A DNA stretch of 63,748 bases from an uncultured Clostridium sp. (GCA_902785295.1 CACZYK010000024.1:1-63748), one strand, 5' to 3'; shown: positions 33,232 through 43,266, numbered from the stretch's first letter. Numbers and translations are program-made. Notes: a model not told the origin generated them from the letters alone.

Positions 33232-35130
33232 TTAATCAAATATAATTTTTAGTAATTCATCAATATTGCTTATGGTTTTTACTTCTATATCATCTAAACC
33301 TTGAGGAATTTCTTTTTCATTATCTTTTGGAATTAATACTAATTTTATTCCATTTCTTCTAGCTCCATAAATTTTTTCAAATATTCCTCCAACAGGTTTT
33401 ACTTTACCTCTTAAAGATATTTCTCCTGTTACTGCAACATCTTGTCTTATAGGTTTTTCTAACAATGCACTAATTACACATGCAGTTATTGCTGCTCCTG
33501 CTGAAGGTCCATCAATTTTTCCTCCACCAATTACATTAACATGTATATCAAAATCTCTTATATCCTTATCTGTAAATTTTCTAATAACAGAAGCTGCATT
33601 ATATACAGAGTCTTTTGCCATACTTCCTGCTGTTTCATTAAACCTTACTGCTCCACAGCCTTTTTTCTTTGCTGGAAAAACTGCTGCTTCTATTTCTATT
33701 GTTGAACCTATAAATCCACTTACTCCTAAGCCATAAATATGACCTACTTCTTTTTCAGATAAGTTAGATATTCTCTCAAAAGGAACATATCTTCCTACTG
33801 CAATTACTTCTTCAACATCCTTAAGCTTTATTTCAAATCCTTCAACCTTTTTTTCATCTTGAGTATATAAAGCTAAGCCATATGCATCAGTTAAAATATT
33901 TACAGCTTTTCTACCTTCGATTGTATATCTGCTTATTAATTCAGCTACACCTTCTTCAAGTTTAACTTTTAATTTAGCCGCTGCATTTTCCACTATTTCT
34001 TCTATGTCTTTTGCAGATAAAGGTTCAAAATAAACCTCAGTACATCTAGATCTTAATGCTGGATTAATTTCTGAAGGTTCTTTTGTTGTTGCTCCTATTA
34101 AAACAAAGTCAGCTGGTGCTCCATTTTCAAATAAATATTTTATATATTTAGGTATATTTTCATCATCAGGGTCATAATAAGAAGATGAAAATTCTACTCT
34201 CTTATCTTCAAGAACCTTTAATAATTTATTTTGAAGTATATTATCTAATTCTCCAATTTCATCAATAAATAATATTCCACCATGAGCTTCAGTAACTAAT
34301 CCAAGCTTTGGCTCTGGAATACCTATTTCTGCAAGGTCTCTCTTGCTTCCTTGATATATAGGATCGTGTACTGAACCTAACAAAGGATTTGTTATTTCTC
34401 TAGGGTCCCATCTTAAAGTTGTACCATCAACTTCAACAAACTTAGAATCATCATCAAAAGGAGTAAATGAAAGCTTTCTTACTTCTTCTAGTGCAAGTCT
34501 TGCTGCTGTTGTTTTACCTACCCCTGGAGGTCCATATAAAATAATGTGTTGTGGATATGGAGAAGAAAGCTTTGATATAAGAGACTTTATAGCTCTTTCT
34601 TGACCAACTATTTCATTTAATGCTTCTGGTCTTACAAACTTCATTAAATTCTTACTAACAACTCTTTGGTCCATATTAACAAGGCTATTATATTTCTTTT
34701 TAGTTTTTTTATTTTCAATACCCTTTTCTTTTTTAATAACAGAAAGCCTTACATCATCAATATACTTCTCTTGCTTTTCCATAATAGTTGCTTCTACTTT
34801 TTCTTCAATTCTTCCTTTTACAATCCTTTGAGCAACATGTTCTATTATATATTCAATAGCTAAATATAATTTATCTTTTATTTCATCTTCTCTTGGAATG
34901 CAATCTATAGCCTTTCCATCTGATACTATCATAAGAAGAGCATATGCTTTTTCACATATATTTTGAGATTTCATATATTTTTGAAGCTTAAACTTTACTA
35001 TTCTTGCTCTTATGGTTCCTTTTTCAAAAACAGTATCAAGATTTTCAAGCAATACTGCTAATTGAATTTCTGGAGATAATCCATTTTTAAGTATTAGTTC
35101 TAAAAATTCTTCTTGATTTTGTAAATTCAA
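33232..35130 (-). CDS. lonC: Lon-family ATP-dependent protease, LonC type
   Basis: A 632-residue protease lacking the large Lon N-domain. An about 170-residue helical N-terminus is followed by AAA+ with Walker A YGPPGVGKTTAA (199-210), Walker B GILFIDEIGEL, and a Lon protease domain with the Ser/Lys dyad (Ser in KIDGPSAGAAI, Lys in GKVKPVGGIFEKIYGA region). It matches the spore-former LonC family (TIGR02903). The start is TTG with SD AAGGAGG 7 nt ahead. In order rplI-lonC-dnaB, spacing of 12 and 20 nt suggests one operon with gdpP. Confidence 0.9.
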   Translation of the reverse strand: MNLQNQEEFLELILKNGLSPEIQLAVLLENLDTVFEKGTIRARIVKFKLQKYMKSQNICEKAYALLMIVSDGKAIDCIPREDEIKDKLYLAIEYIIEHVAQRIVKGRIEEKVEATIMEKQEKYIDDVRLSVIKKEKGIENKKTKKKYNSLVNMDQRVVSKNLMKFVRPEALNEIVGQERAIKSLISKLSSPYPQHIILYGPPGVGKTTAARLALEEVRKLSFTPFDDDSKFVEVDGTTLRWDPREITNPLLGSVHDPIYQGSKRDLAEIGIPEPKLGLVTEAHGGILFIDEIGELDNILQNKLLKVLEDKRVEFSSSYYDPDDENIPKYIKYLFENGAPADFVLIGATTKEPSEINPALRSRCTEVYFEPLSAKDIEEIVENAAAKLKVKLEEGVAELISRYTIEGRKAVNILTDAYGLALYTQDEKKVEGFEIKLKDVEEVIAVGRYVPFERISNLSEKEVGHIYGLGVSGFIGSTIEIEAAVFPAKKKGCGAVRFNETAGSMAKDSVYNAASVIRKFTDKDIRDFDIHVNVIGGGKIDGPSAGAAITACVISALLEKPIRQDVAVTGEISLRGKVKPVGGIFEKIYGARRNGIKLVLIPKDNEKEIPQGLDDIEVKTISNIDELLKIIFD

Positions 35131-35142
35131 CAGTACTCCTCC

Positions 35143-35589
35143 TTACTTTTCTGGAACAATAATCAATGTCATTTTTGTTGAAACCTCTGGATATAATTTC
35201 ACTTCAATATCATATGTTCCAGCTAACTTTATTGTATCCATAACAATTTTTTTCTTTTCAACTTCTACTTTATATTGTGACTTTATTAATTCTGCTACAT
35301 CTTTGCTTGTTATTGCTCCAAAAAGCTTATTATTTTCTCCAGTTTTTACTGTAAGCTTTAATTCTTTACCCTTTAATTCCTTTGCAAGCTTTTGAGCAGC
35401 TTCTAATTCTGCAAGTTTTTGCTTTCTTTCATTTTCCTTTTTATTATTTAATATATGAAGATTTGAATCAGTTGCTTCTTCTGCTAATTTTCTAGGAAAT
35501 AAATAATTTCTTGCATATCCATCTGATGTATTTATAACATCACCCTTCTTACCTATTTTTTTAACATCTTGTAATAATATAACTTTCAT
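35143..35589 (-). CDS. rplI: 50S ribosomal protein L9
   Basis: The 148-residue protein starts [19 protein letters not shown], the L9 signature, with the long connecting helix (about 40-75) and the C-terminal rRNA-binding domain. Its start overlaps the gdpP stop by one base (TAATG), giving tight coupling. Normal length. L9 binds 23S rRNA domain V and affects frame maintenance. Confidence 0.98.
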   Translation of the reverse strand: MKVILLQDVKKIGKKGDVINTSDGYARNYLFPRKLAEEATDSNLHILNNKKENERKQKLAELEAAQKLAKELKGKELKLTVKTGENNKLFGAITSKDVAELIKSQYKVEVEKKKIVMDTIKLAGTYDIEVKLYPEVSTKMTLIIVPEK

Positions 35590-37538
35590 TACTGTTCACC
35601 TATCCTTACATGTTTATTTATTGATTCTTTCAATGCTATTATGGCTTGTGACATACTATAATTTTCAAGTCTTGCACCTGCAATATTCATATGTCCACCA
35701 CCTCCAAGTTCTTCTAATATAACTTGAACATTAATATCATCAACAGACCTACCACTAATATAAATGGCATCTTCTATTCTTGCAAGTACAAAACTTGCAA
35801 AAATTCCTGATATATTAAGCAATTCATCTGCAGCCTTTGCAACGATGACATTATTTACATTATTAGGGCAAATAGCTATTGCTATATTGTTTTCAGGGTC
35901 TACTTCTGCTGATTTAATTATATCTGCTATCAGTACAAAATCCTCTAAGTTATCTGTAACCATCTTCTTAGCTTCTATTGTATCAGCCCCTTGACTCTTT
36001 AAAAATGAAGCTGCATCAAAAGTTCTTACACCCGTTTTAAAGGAAAAGCCTTTAGTGTCCATATAAATACCTGCAAGTAATCCATTTGCTTCTATGTTTG
36101 TTAACTTAGGCTTTTCAACAATATATTGTAAAATCTCTGTTATCATTTCTGAAGTAGATGAAGCATAAACTTCTATATAATTTAATAATGTTCCTCCTAT
36201 TATATCAGGGCTTCGTCTATGATGATCTATTATAACCTTCTTTTTAGCCTTTTCAACTATTGATATATTATCAACGTAGCTCTTATTATGAACATCAACA
36301 ATAATTACTAAAGTATCCTGATCTAATTCTCTTTCAGCATCTTCTCTATCTATCATTAATGTTTTATATTCTTCATTCTGAAGTAATTTTCCATAAAAAT
36401 ACTCTATAGATGCATTACTACCATTTAATATTATATTACATTCCTTTCCTAACTTTTTAACAGCTGAGGCTAATGCAGTAGCTGAGCCTAAACAATCCAT
36501 ATCTGCATTTTTATGTCCTATTATATATACTTTACTACTTTCATATATTAGTTCTTTAAGAGCATGGGATATTACTCTAGCTCTTACTCTTGTTCTTTTT
36601 TCAATCTCTTTTGTATTGCCACCAAAAAACTTTATTTCATCTTTATTCTTTATGACAACTTGGTCTCCACCTCTTCCAAGAGCAAGTTCTTTTGCTAAGG
36701 TAGCAAAAGTATCATTTTCCATAGGTGATGCTCCACCTCTTCCAATCCCCATGCTTAAGGTTACTTCAACTTTACTTCCTCTATTAATATCTGATATCTC
36801 ATCTAATATTGGGAAATTTTCTTCTATTTGTTCTTCTATATATTTATCTTGAACCGATAATACATACTTGCTATTATCATATTTTTTTATCATAGCATTA
36901 AGTTTATGAGCATATGCATTTATCTTTCTTTGAATTTCTGCTATTAATAAAGGTCTATCATTTTCTTCAGTGATTTCTAAAACATCATTTAAATTATCAA
37001 CTTCAAGTAATATTATACTTTCTTTTGCACTTTCAGCTTCAATTAATTCTCCAATATCATTAAAATATATAATAGCAAAAATTTGACCATCATGTTTAAT
37101 TTTTCTACTATATACTTTATAAAAAGTTCCATTATACTTCATTGTCTTATATTGAGAATCTTCATCTTTTAACAGTTCTTCAAAATCTAAACCTCTAGCT
37201 ATACTTGCAATATTTTTCCCTAATATATCACTTTTATTATTTATTAATTCAGAAAATCTTTCATTAAACCAAATTAATTCTCCTGAATATTTTATAACAA
37301 CAATTGGGAAAGATAAATTACATGCATTACCTTCTATATTTTTATTTATCTCTTTACAGAAATCATCCACATTATTTTGTTTTTTCCAGTAACAATTTAG
37401 TGTGTAAAAATTATCTACAAGATATATTAAAAACATAATTACACCTTCAATTGTATGACCTGTAAAATAAAAAATTAATGATAGAGATATTAACAGTATC
37501 GATTTAAGATAAACCTTAAACATCTTAAGTTTCTCCAT
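35589..37538 (-). CDS. gdpP: Cyclic-di-AMP phosphodiesterase GdpP
   Basis: A 649-residue membrane protein. Two hydrophobic helices (about 9-45) are followed by a PAS domain (about 75-170), a degenerate GGDEF domain (about 170-305) and DHH/DHHA1 domains (about 335-645) with [13 protein letters not shown] and [11 protein letters not shown]. The DHH module hydrolyses c-di-AMP to pApA. In Firmicutes this controls osmotic balance and beta-lactam tolerance. Neighbours MazG-like (upstream) and rplI (downstream) match the usual gene order. SD AGGAGG. Confidence 0.96.
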   Translation of the reverse strand: MEKLKMFKVYLKSILLISLSLIFYFTGHTIEGVIMFLIYLVDNFYTLNCYWKKQNNVDDFCKEINKNIEGNACNLSFPIVVIKYSGELIWFNERFSELINNKSDILGKNIASIARGLDFEELLKDEDSQYKTMKYNGTFYKVYSRKIKHDGQIFAIIYFNDIGELIEAESAKESIILLEVDNLNDVLEITEENDRPLLIAEIQRKINAYAHKLNAMIKKYDNSKYVLSVQDKYIEEQIEENFPILDEISDINRGSKVEVTLSMGIGRGGASPMENDTFATLAKELALGRGGDQVVIKNKDEIKFFGGNTKEIEKRTRVRARVISHALKELIYESSKVYIIGHKNADMDCLGSATALASAVKKLGKECNIILNGSNASIEYFYGKLLQNEEYKTLMIDREDAERELDQDTLVIIVDVHNKSYVDNISIVEKAKKKVIIDHHRRSPDIIGGTLLNYIEVYASSTSEMITEILQYIVEKPKLTNIEANGLLAGIYMDTKGFSFKTGVRTFDAASFLKSQGADTIEAKKMVTDNLEDFVLIADIIKSAEVDPENNIAIAICPNNVNNVIVAKAADELLNISGIFASFVLARIEDAIYISGRSVDDINVQVILEELGGGGHMNIAGARLENYSMSQAIIALKESINKHVRIGEQ

Positions 37539-37561
37539 AAAAATATCCTCCTAATAAGATG

Positions 37562-37882
37562 CTAATCTCTCCTATTACTTATATATTTTTTTAATTCACT
37601 AAGACTTTTGCCTTCCTTTTCTACTTCATCTTCTGCCTTTATTCCTAAGTCTAACTTACCTTTTATAGTATGGTCAATTTCTGATAAGGGATAACCTAGT
37701 TTTCTTCCTAATACATATAATATTATTATAGCACCTGAAATACAATCTAAAATTGCATCTTGTGCAACATTAGTGCCTTTAGTTAATAATCTAAAGAATT
37801 CACCTATAATACATAGTAATTGAGCTTTTAAATTTTCTATCATCTTAACATTAGCCATTATGTTAAGCTCTTTTCGCTTCAT
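37562..37882 (-). CDS. MazG-like nucleotide pyrophosphohydrolase family protein
   Basis: A 106-residue all-alpha protein of the clostridial MazG-like type found next to gdpP. The helices QLLCIIGEFFRLLTKGT and DAILDCISGAIIILYVLGRKLGY occupy the positions of the family's metal-binding helices, but the usual ExxE...ExxD carboxylates are mostly absent, so activity is doubtful. ATG 37882 is chosen because the in-frame GTG 37891 lies within the SD AGGGGTG. Probably cotranscribed with gdpP (23 nt gap). Confidence 0.8.
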   Translation of the reverse strand: MKRKELNIMANVKMIENLKAQLLCIIGEFFRLLTKGTNVAQDAILDCISGAIIILYVLGRKLGYPLSEIDHTIKGKLDLGIKAEDEVEKEGKSLSELKKYISNRRD

Positions 37883-38094
37883 AGAAATCACCCCTAACCT
37901 TATATATATATTTTAAATTCTTTTAACTATTAATGCAACTAAAGAGAAATATTTTACCCATTTTTTTGAAAAATTGTTATGATATTGATTTTATTTGAAT
38001 AATTTTTAAACCTATTATTTCTATCAAACTTTATATTAATCTTATCAAACTATCTAAAATTTAGCTACTAATATAATTTCATTGAACAAAAAAA

Positions 38095-38116
38095 GAGTAC
38101 CGAAAATTCGATACTC
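38095..38116 (-). terminator. Terminator of the rpsF-ssb-rpsR operon
   Basis: On the reverse strand GAGTATCGAATTTTCGGTACTC folds, one mismatch, and is followed by a run of eight T. Confidence 0.88.
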
Positions 38117-38146
38117 TAAAAATCTAATAAAACTTTTGATTGCATC

Positions 38147-38392
38147 TTACTCAGTTGTAAATGGTAATAATGCTATGTTTCTTGCTCTCTTAACTGCTGA
38201 AGTTAATTCTCTTTGGTGCTTAGCACATGTTCCAGAAATTCTTCTTGGTAAAATCTTACCTCTTTCTGTAACATACTTTCTTAACTTAGCTATATCTTTA
38301 TAATCTATAAATTCAGCTTTATCAGAACAAAAAGCACATACTTTTCTCTTAGATCTTCTCATCTTTCCGCCTTGTCTTTTTGCGTCTCTCAT
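38147..38392 (-). CDS. rpsR: 30S ribosomal protein S18 (zinc-binding form)
   Basis: The 81-residue protein ends its conserved core with [39 protein letters not shown], the S18 signature. It retains cysteines CAFC and C-AKH, so it is the C+ zinc-binding paralogue type. ATG 38392 follows AAGGAGGGAAATTTTG; the TTG one codon earlier is not needed. Last gene of rpsF-ssb-rpsR. Confidence 0.98.
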   Translation of the reverse strand: MRDAKRQGGKMRRSKRKVCAFCSDKAEFIDYKDIAKLRKYVTERGKILPRRISGTCAKHQRELTSAVKRARNIALLPFTTE

Positions 38393-38422
38393 CAAAATTT
38401 CCCTCCTTACCTTTTGAATTTT

Positions 38423-38875
38423 TTAAAATGGCATATCTCCGTCATCTACTGGAGTTATGTCATCATTAAAGCTCTCTCCACCAAATCTATCATCATTAGA
38501 TGGAGCTGAATAACCAGAATTTCCATTATTATTATTGTTAAATGAATCATTGCTTCTAGCAGCTCCGCTGTTGCTACCAATAAAGTCAAAAGAATCTACA
38601 GCAACGTCTGTAGTATATCTTTTTGTTCCATCTTGAGCATCATAACTACCAGTTCTAATGCTTCCTGATACAGCGATTTCTCTGCCTTTAGTTAGATATT
38701 GTGCTATAATCTCTGCAGTTTTTCCAAAAGCTACGCACCCGATAAAATCAGTTTCATCTTTTTTGAATTGTCTATTTACTGCAACAGTAAATCTGCATAC
38801 TGCAGAACCACTACCTGCGGCAAATCTTAATTCAGGATCTTTTGTTAATCTTCCTACAAGAACAACCTTATTCAC
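38423..38875 (-). CDS. ssb: Single-stranded DNA-binding protein SSB
   Basis: A 150-residue SSB with OB fold (NKVVLVGRLTKDPELRFAAG ... TDFIGCVAFGKTAEIIAQYL), an Asn/Gly/Ser linker (about 105-140) and the acidic tip DDGDMPF that recruits replication and repair partners. The start codon is GTG with GGAGGT 6 nt ahead. Position between rpsF and rpsR is the standard Firmicutes arrangement. This is the essential replication SSB by context. Confidence 0.98.
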   Translation of the reverse strand: MNKVVLVGRLTKDPELRFAAGSGSAVCRFTVAVNRQFKKDETDFIGCVAFGKTAEIIAQYLTKGREIAVSGSIRTGSYDAQDGTKRYTTDVAVDSFDFIGSNSGAARSNDSFNNNNNGNSGYSAPSNDDRFGGESFNDDITPVDDGDMPF

Positions 38876-38886
38876 AACAATACCTC

Positions 38887-39171
38887 CTATGCTTCCTTAA
38901 CAATGATGTGTCTTATAACACCATCAGTAATTCTGAATATTCTATCTAATTCGCTTGGTAATTCAGCTGGTGCAGTAAAGTTAACTAATGTATAGTAACC
39001 TTCGTTTACTTTTGCGATTTCGTAAGCAAGCTTTCTCTTACCCCATTCATCAACATTTTCAACAGTTCCTCCACCATTTTCTATAACACCCTTAAATTTT
39101 TCGATGCTTGCCTTAACTGCTTCTTCATCGAATGATGGGTCTAGTATGAATATAGTTTCGTACTTTCTCAT
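38887..39171 (-). CDS. rpsF: 30S ribosomal protein S6
   Basis: The 94-residue protein MRKYETIFILDPSFDEE... has the S6 fold, and YEIAKVNEGYYTLVNF is typical. ATG 39171 follows GAGGAGGTGAATTTG. First gene of rpsF-ssb-rpsR. In Bacilli S6-S18 complex binds the operon leader; here the 5' leader lies in 39172-39271 and no clear structure was resolved by eye. Confidence 0.97.
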   Translation of the reverse strand: MRKYETIFILDPSFDEEAVKASIEKFKGVIENGGGTVENVDEWGKRKLAYEIAKVNEGYYTLVNFTAPAELPSELDRIFRITDGVIRHIIVKEA

Positions 39172-39271
39172 CAAATTCACCTCCTCTGGACTCAACGGCT
39201 ATGTATTTATACATAGCAGGACTTCAAGTATTTTTGCAAGTTTTTTTAGTTATTTTTTTAATCATTTTATT

Positions 39272-39487
39272 CTACTTATTATCAGCTTCATTTTCTATTA
39301 TTGCAGACTTTATAAGTTTTTTTGTTCCTTTTACAAACTTCGGTCTTGGTATCATTACTATTCTTCCACATCCAGTACATTTTATCTTTATATCCGCCCC
39401 TAAACGTATAACTTCAAAATTATACTCTCCACAAGGATGTTTCTTTTTCATTTGTATTATATCACCTAAATTAAAATTTTCTACCAT
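39272..39487 (-). CDS. DUF951 protein (71 aa)
   Basis: A 71-residue protein with the DUF951 pattern: VENFNLGDIIQMKKKHPCGEYNFEVIRLGADIKIKCTGCGRIVMIPR. Cysteines at HPCG and CTGC could bind zinc. The family is near-universal in Firmicutes beside rpsF and mscS-type genes, function unknown. SD GAGGAGAG. It starts 17 nt after the broken mscS gene stops. Confidence 0.92.
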   Translation of the reverse strand: MVENFNLGDIIQMKKKHPCGEYNFEVIRLGADIKIKCTGCGRIVMIPRPKFVKGTKKLIKSAIIENEADNK

Positions 39488-39504
39488 AAAAATCTCTCCT
39501 CATT

Positions 39505-40340
39505 TTATTCACTTTTATTAATTATTTCTGTCTTAGGATATGGAATCTCTATTCCTGCTTTATCTATTGCTTCTTTTAATCTTTTACGTAAGTCTCTTTC
39601 CATTTTCCATTGAGTTAAAGGCTTACTTTTTCCAGCAACTCTAATTGTTATGCTATAAGCATTTAAAGATATAACTCCCCATACTTCTATTGGTTCTACT
39701 ACATCTTCATTTTCATTTTCAAATATTTTACACTCTTTAGTTATAACATCTATTGCTTTATTTATATCTTCTTTATAAGATATTTCTATATCAACTAAGA
39801 ATCTTATATTACCCTTTGAGTGATTTGTTACTTCTACTATTGAGCCATTAGGTATTAAATGAAAATCTCCATTTAAATCTTTTATAACTGTTGTTCTTAT
39901 TCCTATAGTTTCAACTATACCACTAAATTTTCCTATTGTGATATAATCTCCAACTCCATATTGTTAACAAGACTTTGAGCTCCAAAACCTAATGCAAAAC
40001 CACCAACACTTGCAAGAGCTACAGATACTCCTTTAAACATATCTGAAAAAATCAATGCTGCTCCTATAAAATATGTCATGTATTTTAATATACTTTTTAA
40101 TACTCCACCTATGGTTTTAGCCTTTTGGTCATCCATAGAAAATTTTTTATTACTTTCTTCTTGGTTTTTAACAAACTTATCTATAATTTTATTTCCTACT
40201 TTAATGACTAAATACATTAAGAATAATATTATAACAATTTTTATACATTCATTTATTATATTTTCTATTGTGGAAAACTTAATCAAAAATTTTCCAATAC
40301 TTATCCCTGTTTTATCAGTATTTATTGAAAATAAATTCAT
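39505..40340 (-). pseudogene. MscS-family mechanosensitive channel (YkuT/YnaI-like), frameshifted by deletion
   Basis: The first frame (ATG 40340) encodes two membrane helices and the pore motif GGFALGFGAQSLVNN, then falls out of frame at about 39957. The next frame gives YGVGDYITIGKFSGIVETIGIRTTVIKDLNGDFHLIPNGSI and ends AGIEIPYPKTEIINKSE (stop 39505-39507), the normal MscS C-domain. The segment usually linking the two (DVISGFFILFED-like, about 37 nt) is missing. With 37 nt restored the gene would be 290 codons in frame. As read, the channel is truncated just after the pore helix. Real decay or assembly error. Confidence 0.85.
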
Positions 40341-40356
40341 ATGTTTATCCTACTTT

Positions 40357-40602
40357 CTATTTTATTTTAATAAATCCATTTATATCTTTTTTAAATACAT
40401 TTTTATATGTTACAATTTCATCTTCAATAATAACATTTACTTCTGCCTCTTCCTCAATTTCAAATCTTGTACATATTCCACAACTTTGAGTTATTGAAGT
40501 AGGTGTTGGCATTATTTTGAATTTAAATCCTTTTTCATTTAAAATACGCTCTGCTTCCATTGCATCAAATGTATTTTTATATATTATAATAAAATACTCC
40601 AT
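40357..40602 (-). CDS. DUF3343 protein (81 aa)
   Basis: A small 81-residue protein with the DUF3343 pattern: an N-terminal MEYFIIIYKNTFDAMEAERILNEKGFKFKIMPTP segment and SCGICTRFE with two cysteines (about 41-44) resembling a SirA/TusA-like redox or sulfur-relay site. The family typically lies beside cysteine-desulfurase-like aminotransferases, as it does here (divergent gene at 40847), which suggests a part in sulfur or selenium handling (inference). It ends 16 nt before the mscS gene. Confidence 0.85.
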   Translation of the reverse strand: MEYFIIIYKNTFDAMEAERILNEKGFKFKIMPTPTSITQSCGICTRFEIEEEAEVNVIIEDEIVTYKNVFKKDINGFIKIK

Positions 40603-40690
40603 CCTTTTTTCTCCTATATGTTAATCTTTTTTTATTTTACAAAAACATTATAACAAACAGAAGAACTTTAAAACAGTTTTTAAATAAAAA

Positions 40691-40706
40691 TGTTTCACGT
40701 GAAACA
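40691..40706. promoter_or_regulatory. parS: parS site 1
   Basis: A perfect 16-bp palindrome TGTTTCACGTGAAACA, the consensus ParB (Spo0J) binding site, in the DUF3343/aminotransferase intergenic region. Confidence 0.95.
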
Positions 40707-40846
40707 TTTTATAATGTAATTTGCCTTAGAATGTTTTATTAAAACTATATATTCTTTATTTTAAAAAACATTTATTATTGGAATTAATATATCTTTATTT
40801 TATAATAAAATAAGTATTATTTGAAAAATTTATGGAGGCTTTTTTT

Positions 40847-41992
40847 ATGAAAGTTTATTTAGATAATGCAAGTACAACTTTTCCTAAACCAAAAGTTGTT
40901 GCAGATTCAATTTATAATTATTTGGTTAATGTTGGCGGGAATGCCAATCGTTCAAACTATTCAAATGCCTTAGAAAGTAGTAGAGAATTGTTAAAAGCTA
41001 GAATGAATATAGCTAAGTTTTTCAATTTTGATAAACCAAAGAATGTTATATTTACTAATAATATAACCACATCTTTAAATATATTAATAAAGGGAATTTT
41101 AAAATCAAGAGACCATGTTATATCTTCTACTATGGAACATAATTCAATACTTCGTCCTTTAACAGAAATGAAAAATTCTTTAAATGTAACTATTGATTTT
41201 GTTAAGGCTTCTTCTTTAGGCTTTTTAGAACCTAGTGATATAAAAAAAGCTATTAAACCTAATACTAAATTAGTTATTTTAGCTCATGGTTCAAATGTTA
41301 CAGGCTCAATACAACAATTAAAAACAATAGGAGAAATATGCAAAGAAAATAATATATTCTTTATAATAGATACTGCTCAAACAGCAGGAAGTGTAAAAGT
41401 AGATATGAAAGATTTAAATGCTGATGCTATTGCCTTTACAGGTCATAAAAGTCTTTTAGGTCCTCAAGGTATTGGTGGATTTATAATAAATGATAAATTA
41501 AATAAATGTTGCTCCCCTTTATTTAGCGGAGGAACTGGTAGCCTTTCACATTCATTAACTCAACCAGATTTTTTACCAGATAAATTTGAAAGTGGTACTT
41601 TAAATATGCCAGGAATAATAGGTTTATCAAAAGCTATTGAATACATAAATTCTATAGGAGTATCTAGCATAGAAGAACATAATAAAACATTAAGAAAAAA
41701 ACTATTTGAAGGTCTTAATAATATAAATAATATAACAACTTATGGTTCTATAAATAATTCAACAACATGTGTGTCTTTTAATTATAAAGATATAGACCCT
41801 GCTGAAATAGGTTTTTATCTAGATGAAAATGGAATTAAAACAAGATGTGGTCTTCACTGTGCACCTCTTGCCCATAAAACAATAGGAAGTTTTCCTAATG
41901 GCACAGTAAGATTAAGCTTAAGTTATTTTAATACTCTTGAAGAAATAGACTATACCTTATCAGTAATAAATAAACTTTCTTCAATTTATTAA
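40847..41992 (+). CDS. Class V aminotransferase, cysteine desulfurase family (CsdB/SufS-like)
   Basis: A 381-residue PLP enzyme: KVYLDNASTTFPKPKVVADSI at the N-terminus, HNSILRPL, DTAQTAGSVKVDM with the PLP-binding aspartate, TGHKSLLGPQG with the Schiff-base lysine (about 203), and a C-terminal GLHCAPLAH loop holding the catalytic cysteine. It most resembles stand-alone cysteine desulfurase-like proteins next to DUF3343/TusA-like genes; it may release selenium or sulfur. ATG 40847 follows GGAGG; the upstream ATG at 40832 overlaps that SD. No iscU or sufU beside it. Confidence 0.9.
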   Translation: MKVYLDNASTTFPKPKVVADSIYNYLVNVGGNANRSNYSNALESSRELLKARMNIAKFFNFDKPKNVIFTNNITTSLNILIKGILKSRDHVISSTMEHNSILRPLTEMKNSLNVTIDFVKASSLGFLEPSDIKKAIKPNTKLVILAHGSNVTGSIQQLKTIGEICKENNIFFIIDTAQTAGSVKVDMKDLNADAIAFTGHKSLLGPQGIGGFIINDKLNKCCSPLFSGGTGSLSHSLTQPDFLPDKFESGTLNMPGIIGLSKAIEYINSIGVSSIEEHNKTLRKKLFEGLNNINNITTYGSINNSTTCVSFNYKDIDPAEIGFYLDENGIKTRCGLHCAPLAHKTIGSFPNGTVRLSLSYFNTLEEIDYTLSVINKLSSIY

Positions 41993-42008
41993 TGTTTCAC
42001 GTGAAACA
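41993..42008. promoter_or_regulatory. parS: parS site 2
   Basis: A perfect TGTTTCACGTGAAACA palindrome immediately after the aminotransferase stop codon. Confidence 0.95.
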
Positions 42009-42099
42009 TTTTACTAAACAATCAAATATATTAAATTACTTTATTTGAATAAAAACTTCCTTTATAGAAAATACTATTACTAAAAGGAGGTGAAATCTA

Positions 42100-42660
42100 A
42101 TTACTATTGATTCATATTTTCCAAATGCTTATATTCAAATTGAAAAATATCTTTCCAATGCCTTGGAGAATATTTTAATAAGCAATAGAGCAATTATATT
42201 TTTATGTATTGGTACTGATAGGTCTTGTGGAGATTCTCTTGGTCCTTTAATTGGATATAAACTTAGCTCTATTAAAACTAATAAATTTTATGTTTATGGT
42301 TCATTAGAAAATCCTATTCATTCCTTAAACATAGAATCAACAATTGAAAAAATTTATGATTCCTTTAAAGACCCTTTTATAATAGCAATTGATGCCTCTT
42401 TAGGAGCACCTAAAAATATTGGTAAAATTTTTATAGAAAAAAAGCCCCTTTATCCTGGAGCTGCACTAAATAAAACATTAGGACCTGTTGGCCATATTAG
42501 TATTATTGGAGTAGTTAACATTTTAAATAATTCAGGATTTATTATATTACAAAATACTAGGCTTTACACAGTAATGACATTAGCAGATTCAATATCACAA
42601 GGAATAAAATCTTTTATAAATAAAAATTCAACAGAAAATTTTTCACAAAAAAAGATGTAG
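42100..42660 (+). CDS. yyaC: Spore protease YyaC, probable ATT start codon
   Basis: The body of the protein (AIIFLCIGTDRSCGDSLGPLIGYKL, then AIDASLGAPKNIGKIFIEKKPLYPGAALNKTLGPVG) is YyaC, a relative of hydrogenase-maturation and germination protease folds. The first ATG/GTG/TTG in frame is TTG 42163, with no SD. Upstream in frame lies an excellent SD (AAAGGAGGTG, 42083-42092) and 7 nt later ATT 42100, followed by TIDSYFPNAYIQIEKYLSNAL, which looks like genuine YyaC N-terminus. So ATT, as in infC, is the likely initiator, giving 186 residues. Near parB as in other spore formers. Confidence 0.8.
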   Translation: MTIDSYFPNAYIQIEKYLSNALENILISNRAIIFLCIGTDRSCGDSLGPLIGYKLSSIKTNKFYVYGSLENPIHSLNIESTIEKIYDSFKDPFIIAIDASLGAPKNIGKIFIEKKPLYPGAALNKTLGPVGHISIIGVVNILNNSGFIILQNTRLYTVMTLADSISQGIKSFINKNSTENFSQKKM

Positions 42661-42691
42661 TTATAATAAAACTGCATCTTTTCTTATAATG

Positions 42692-43195
42692 TTAATTTTC
42701 ATTTTTTATTGCTTCATTTAATACTTGTTTTTCTTCTTCTGATAAATCATATCTTGATATTCCTTTATCAACAGGCTTAGCATAAGTTACACTTTCTTCT
42801 CTACCATAAATTCCTGTTATTAAAACTCCATCATCATTTCCATCTAATATTGCTATAGAAAAACTTAAGTCACTTCCTATATTCTCAAAAGCTTTATATC
42901 TCATAATTGCTATTTTTTGAACACAACCCTTAACTTTTGTAGTTAGTCTTTCACATTCTTCTAATGCCTCTTGTGAATTTTTATTAGCTTTATCTATATT
43001 TTCTAGTTCTTGAAGTATAAGCTCTTCTATATTTTTACCATTAGTTCCTTTCATAAATTTTCTATACTTTCTTTCTACTCTACTTAATGATTTAAATAGT
43101 ACTATGACTAGTATAAATAATAATATAATTACTATAATTAAAACTCCTATTATGTATGGTACAAATTTATTAAAAGTATTTAAAAAGTTTTCCAC
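42692..43195 (-). CDS. DUF4446 membrane-anchored protein
   Basis: A 167-residue protein with one N-terminal membrane helix (about 12-33), a coiled-coil region (about 36-90) and a conserved DUF4446 core (VQKIAIMRYKAFENIGSDLSFSIAILDGNDDGVLITGIYGREES). GTG 43195 follows GGAAGGA. It is next to parB/parA in most Clostridia, function unknown; cell-pole or division-related scaffolding is speculation. Confidence 0.88.
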   Translation of the reverse strand: MENFLNTFNKFVPYIIGVLIIVIILLFILVIVLFKSLSRVERKYRKFMKGTNGKNIEELILQELENIDKANKNSQEALEECERLTTKVKGCVQKIAIMRYKAFENIGSDLSFSIAILDGNDDGVLITGIYGREESVTYAKPVDKGISRYDLSEEEKQVLNEAIKNEN

Positions 43196-43225
43196 TACAA
43201 AAATCCTTCCTTTCCATATTCAAAA

Positions 43226-43241
43226 TGTTTCACGTGAAACA
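43226..43241. promoter_or_regulatory. parS: parS site 3
   Basis: A perfect TGTTTCACGTGAAACA palindrome between DUF4446 and parB. Confidence 0.95.
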
Positions 43242-43266
43242 TTTGCTTTGTTTTATTATAAATGTT

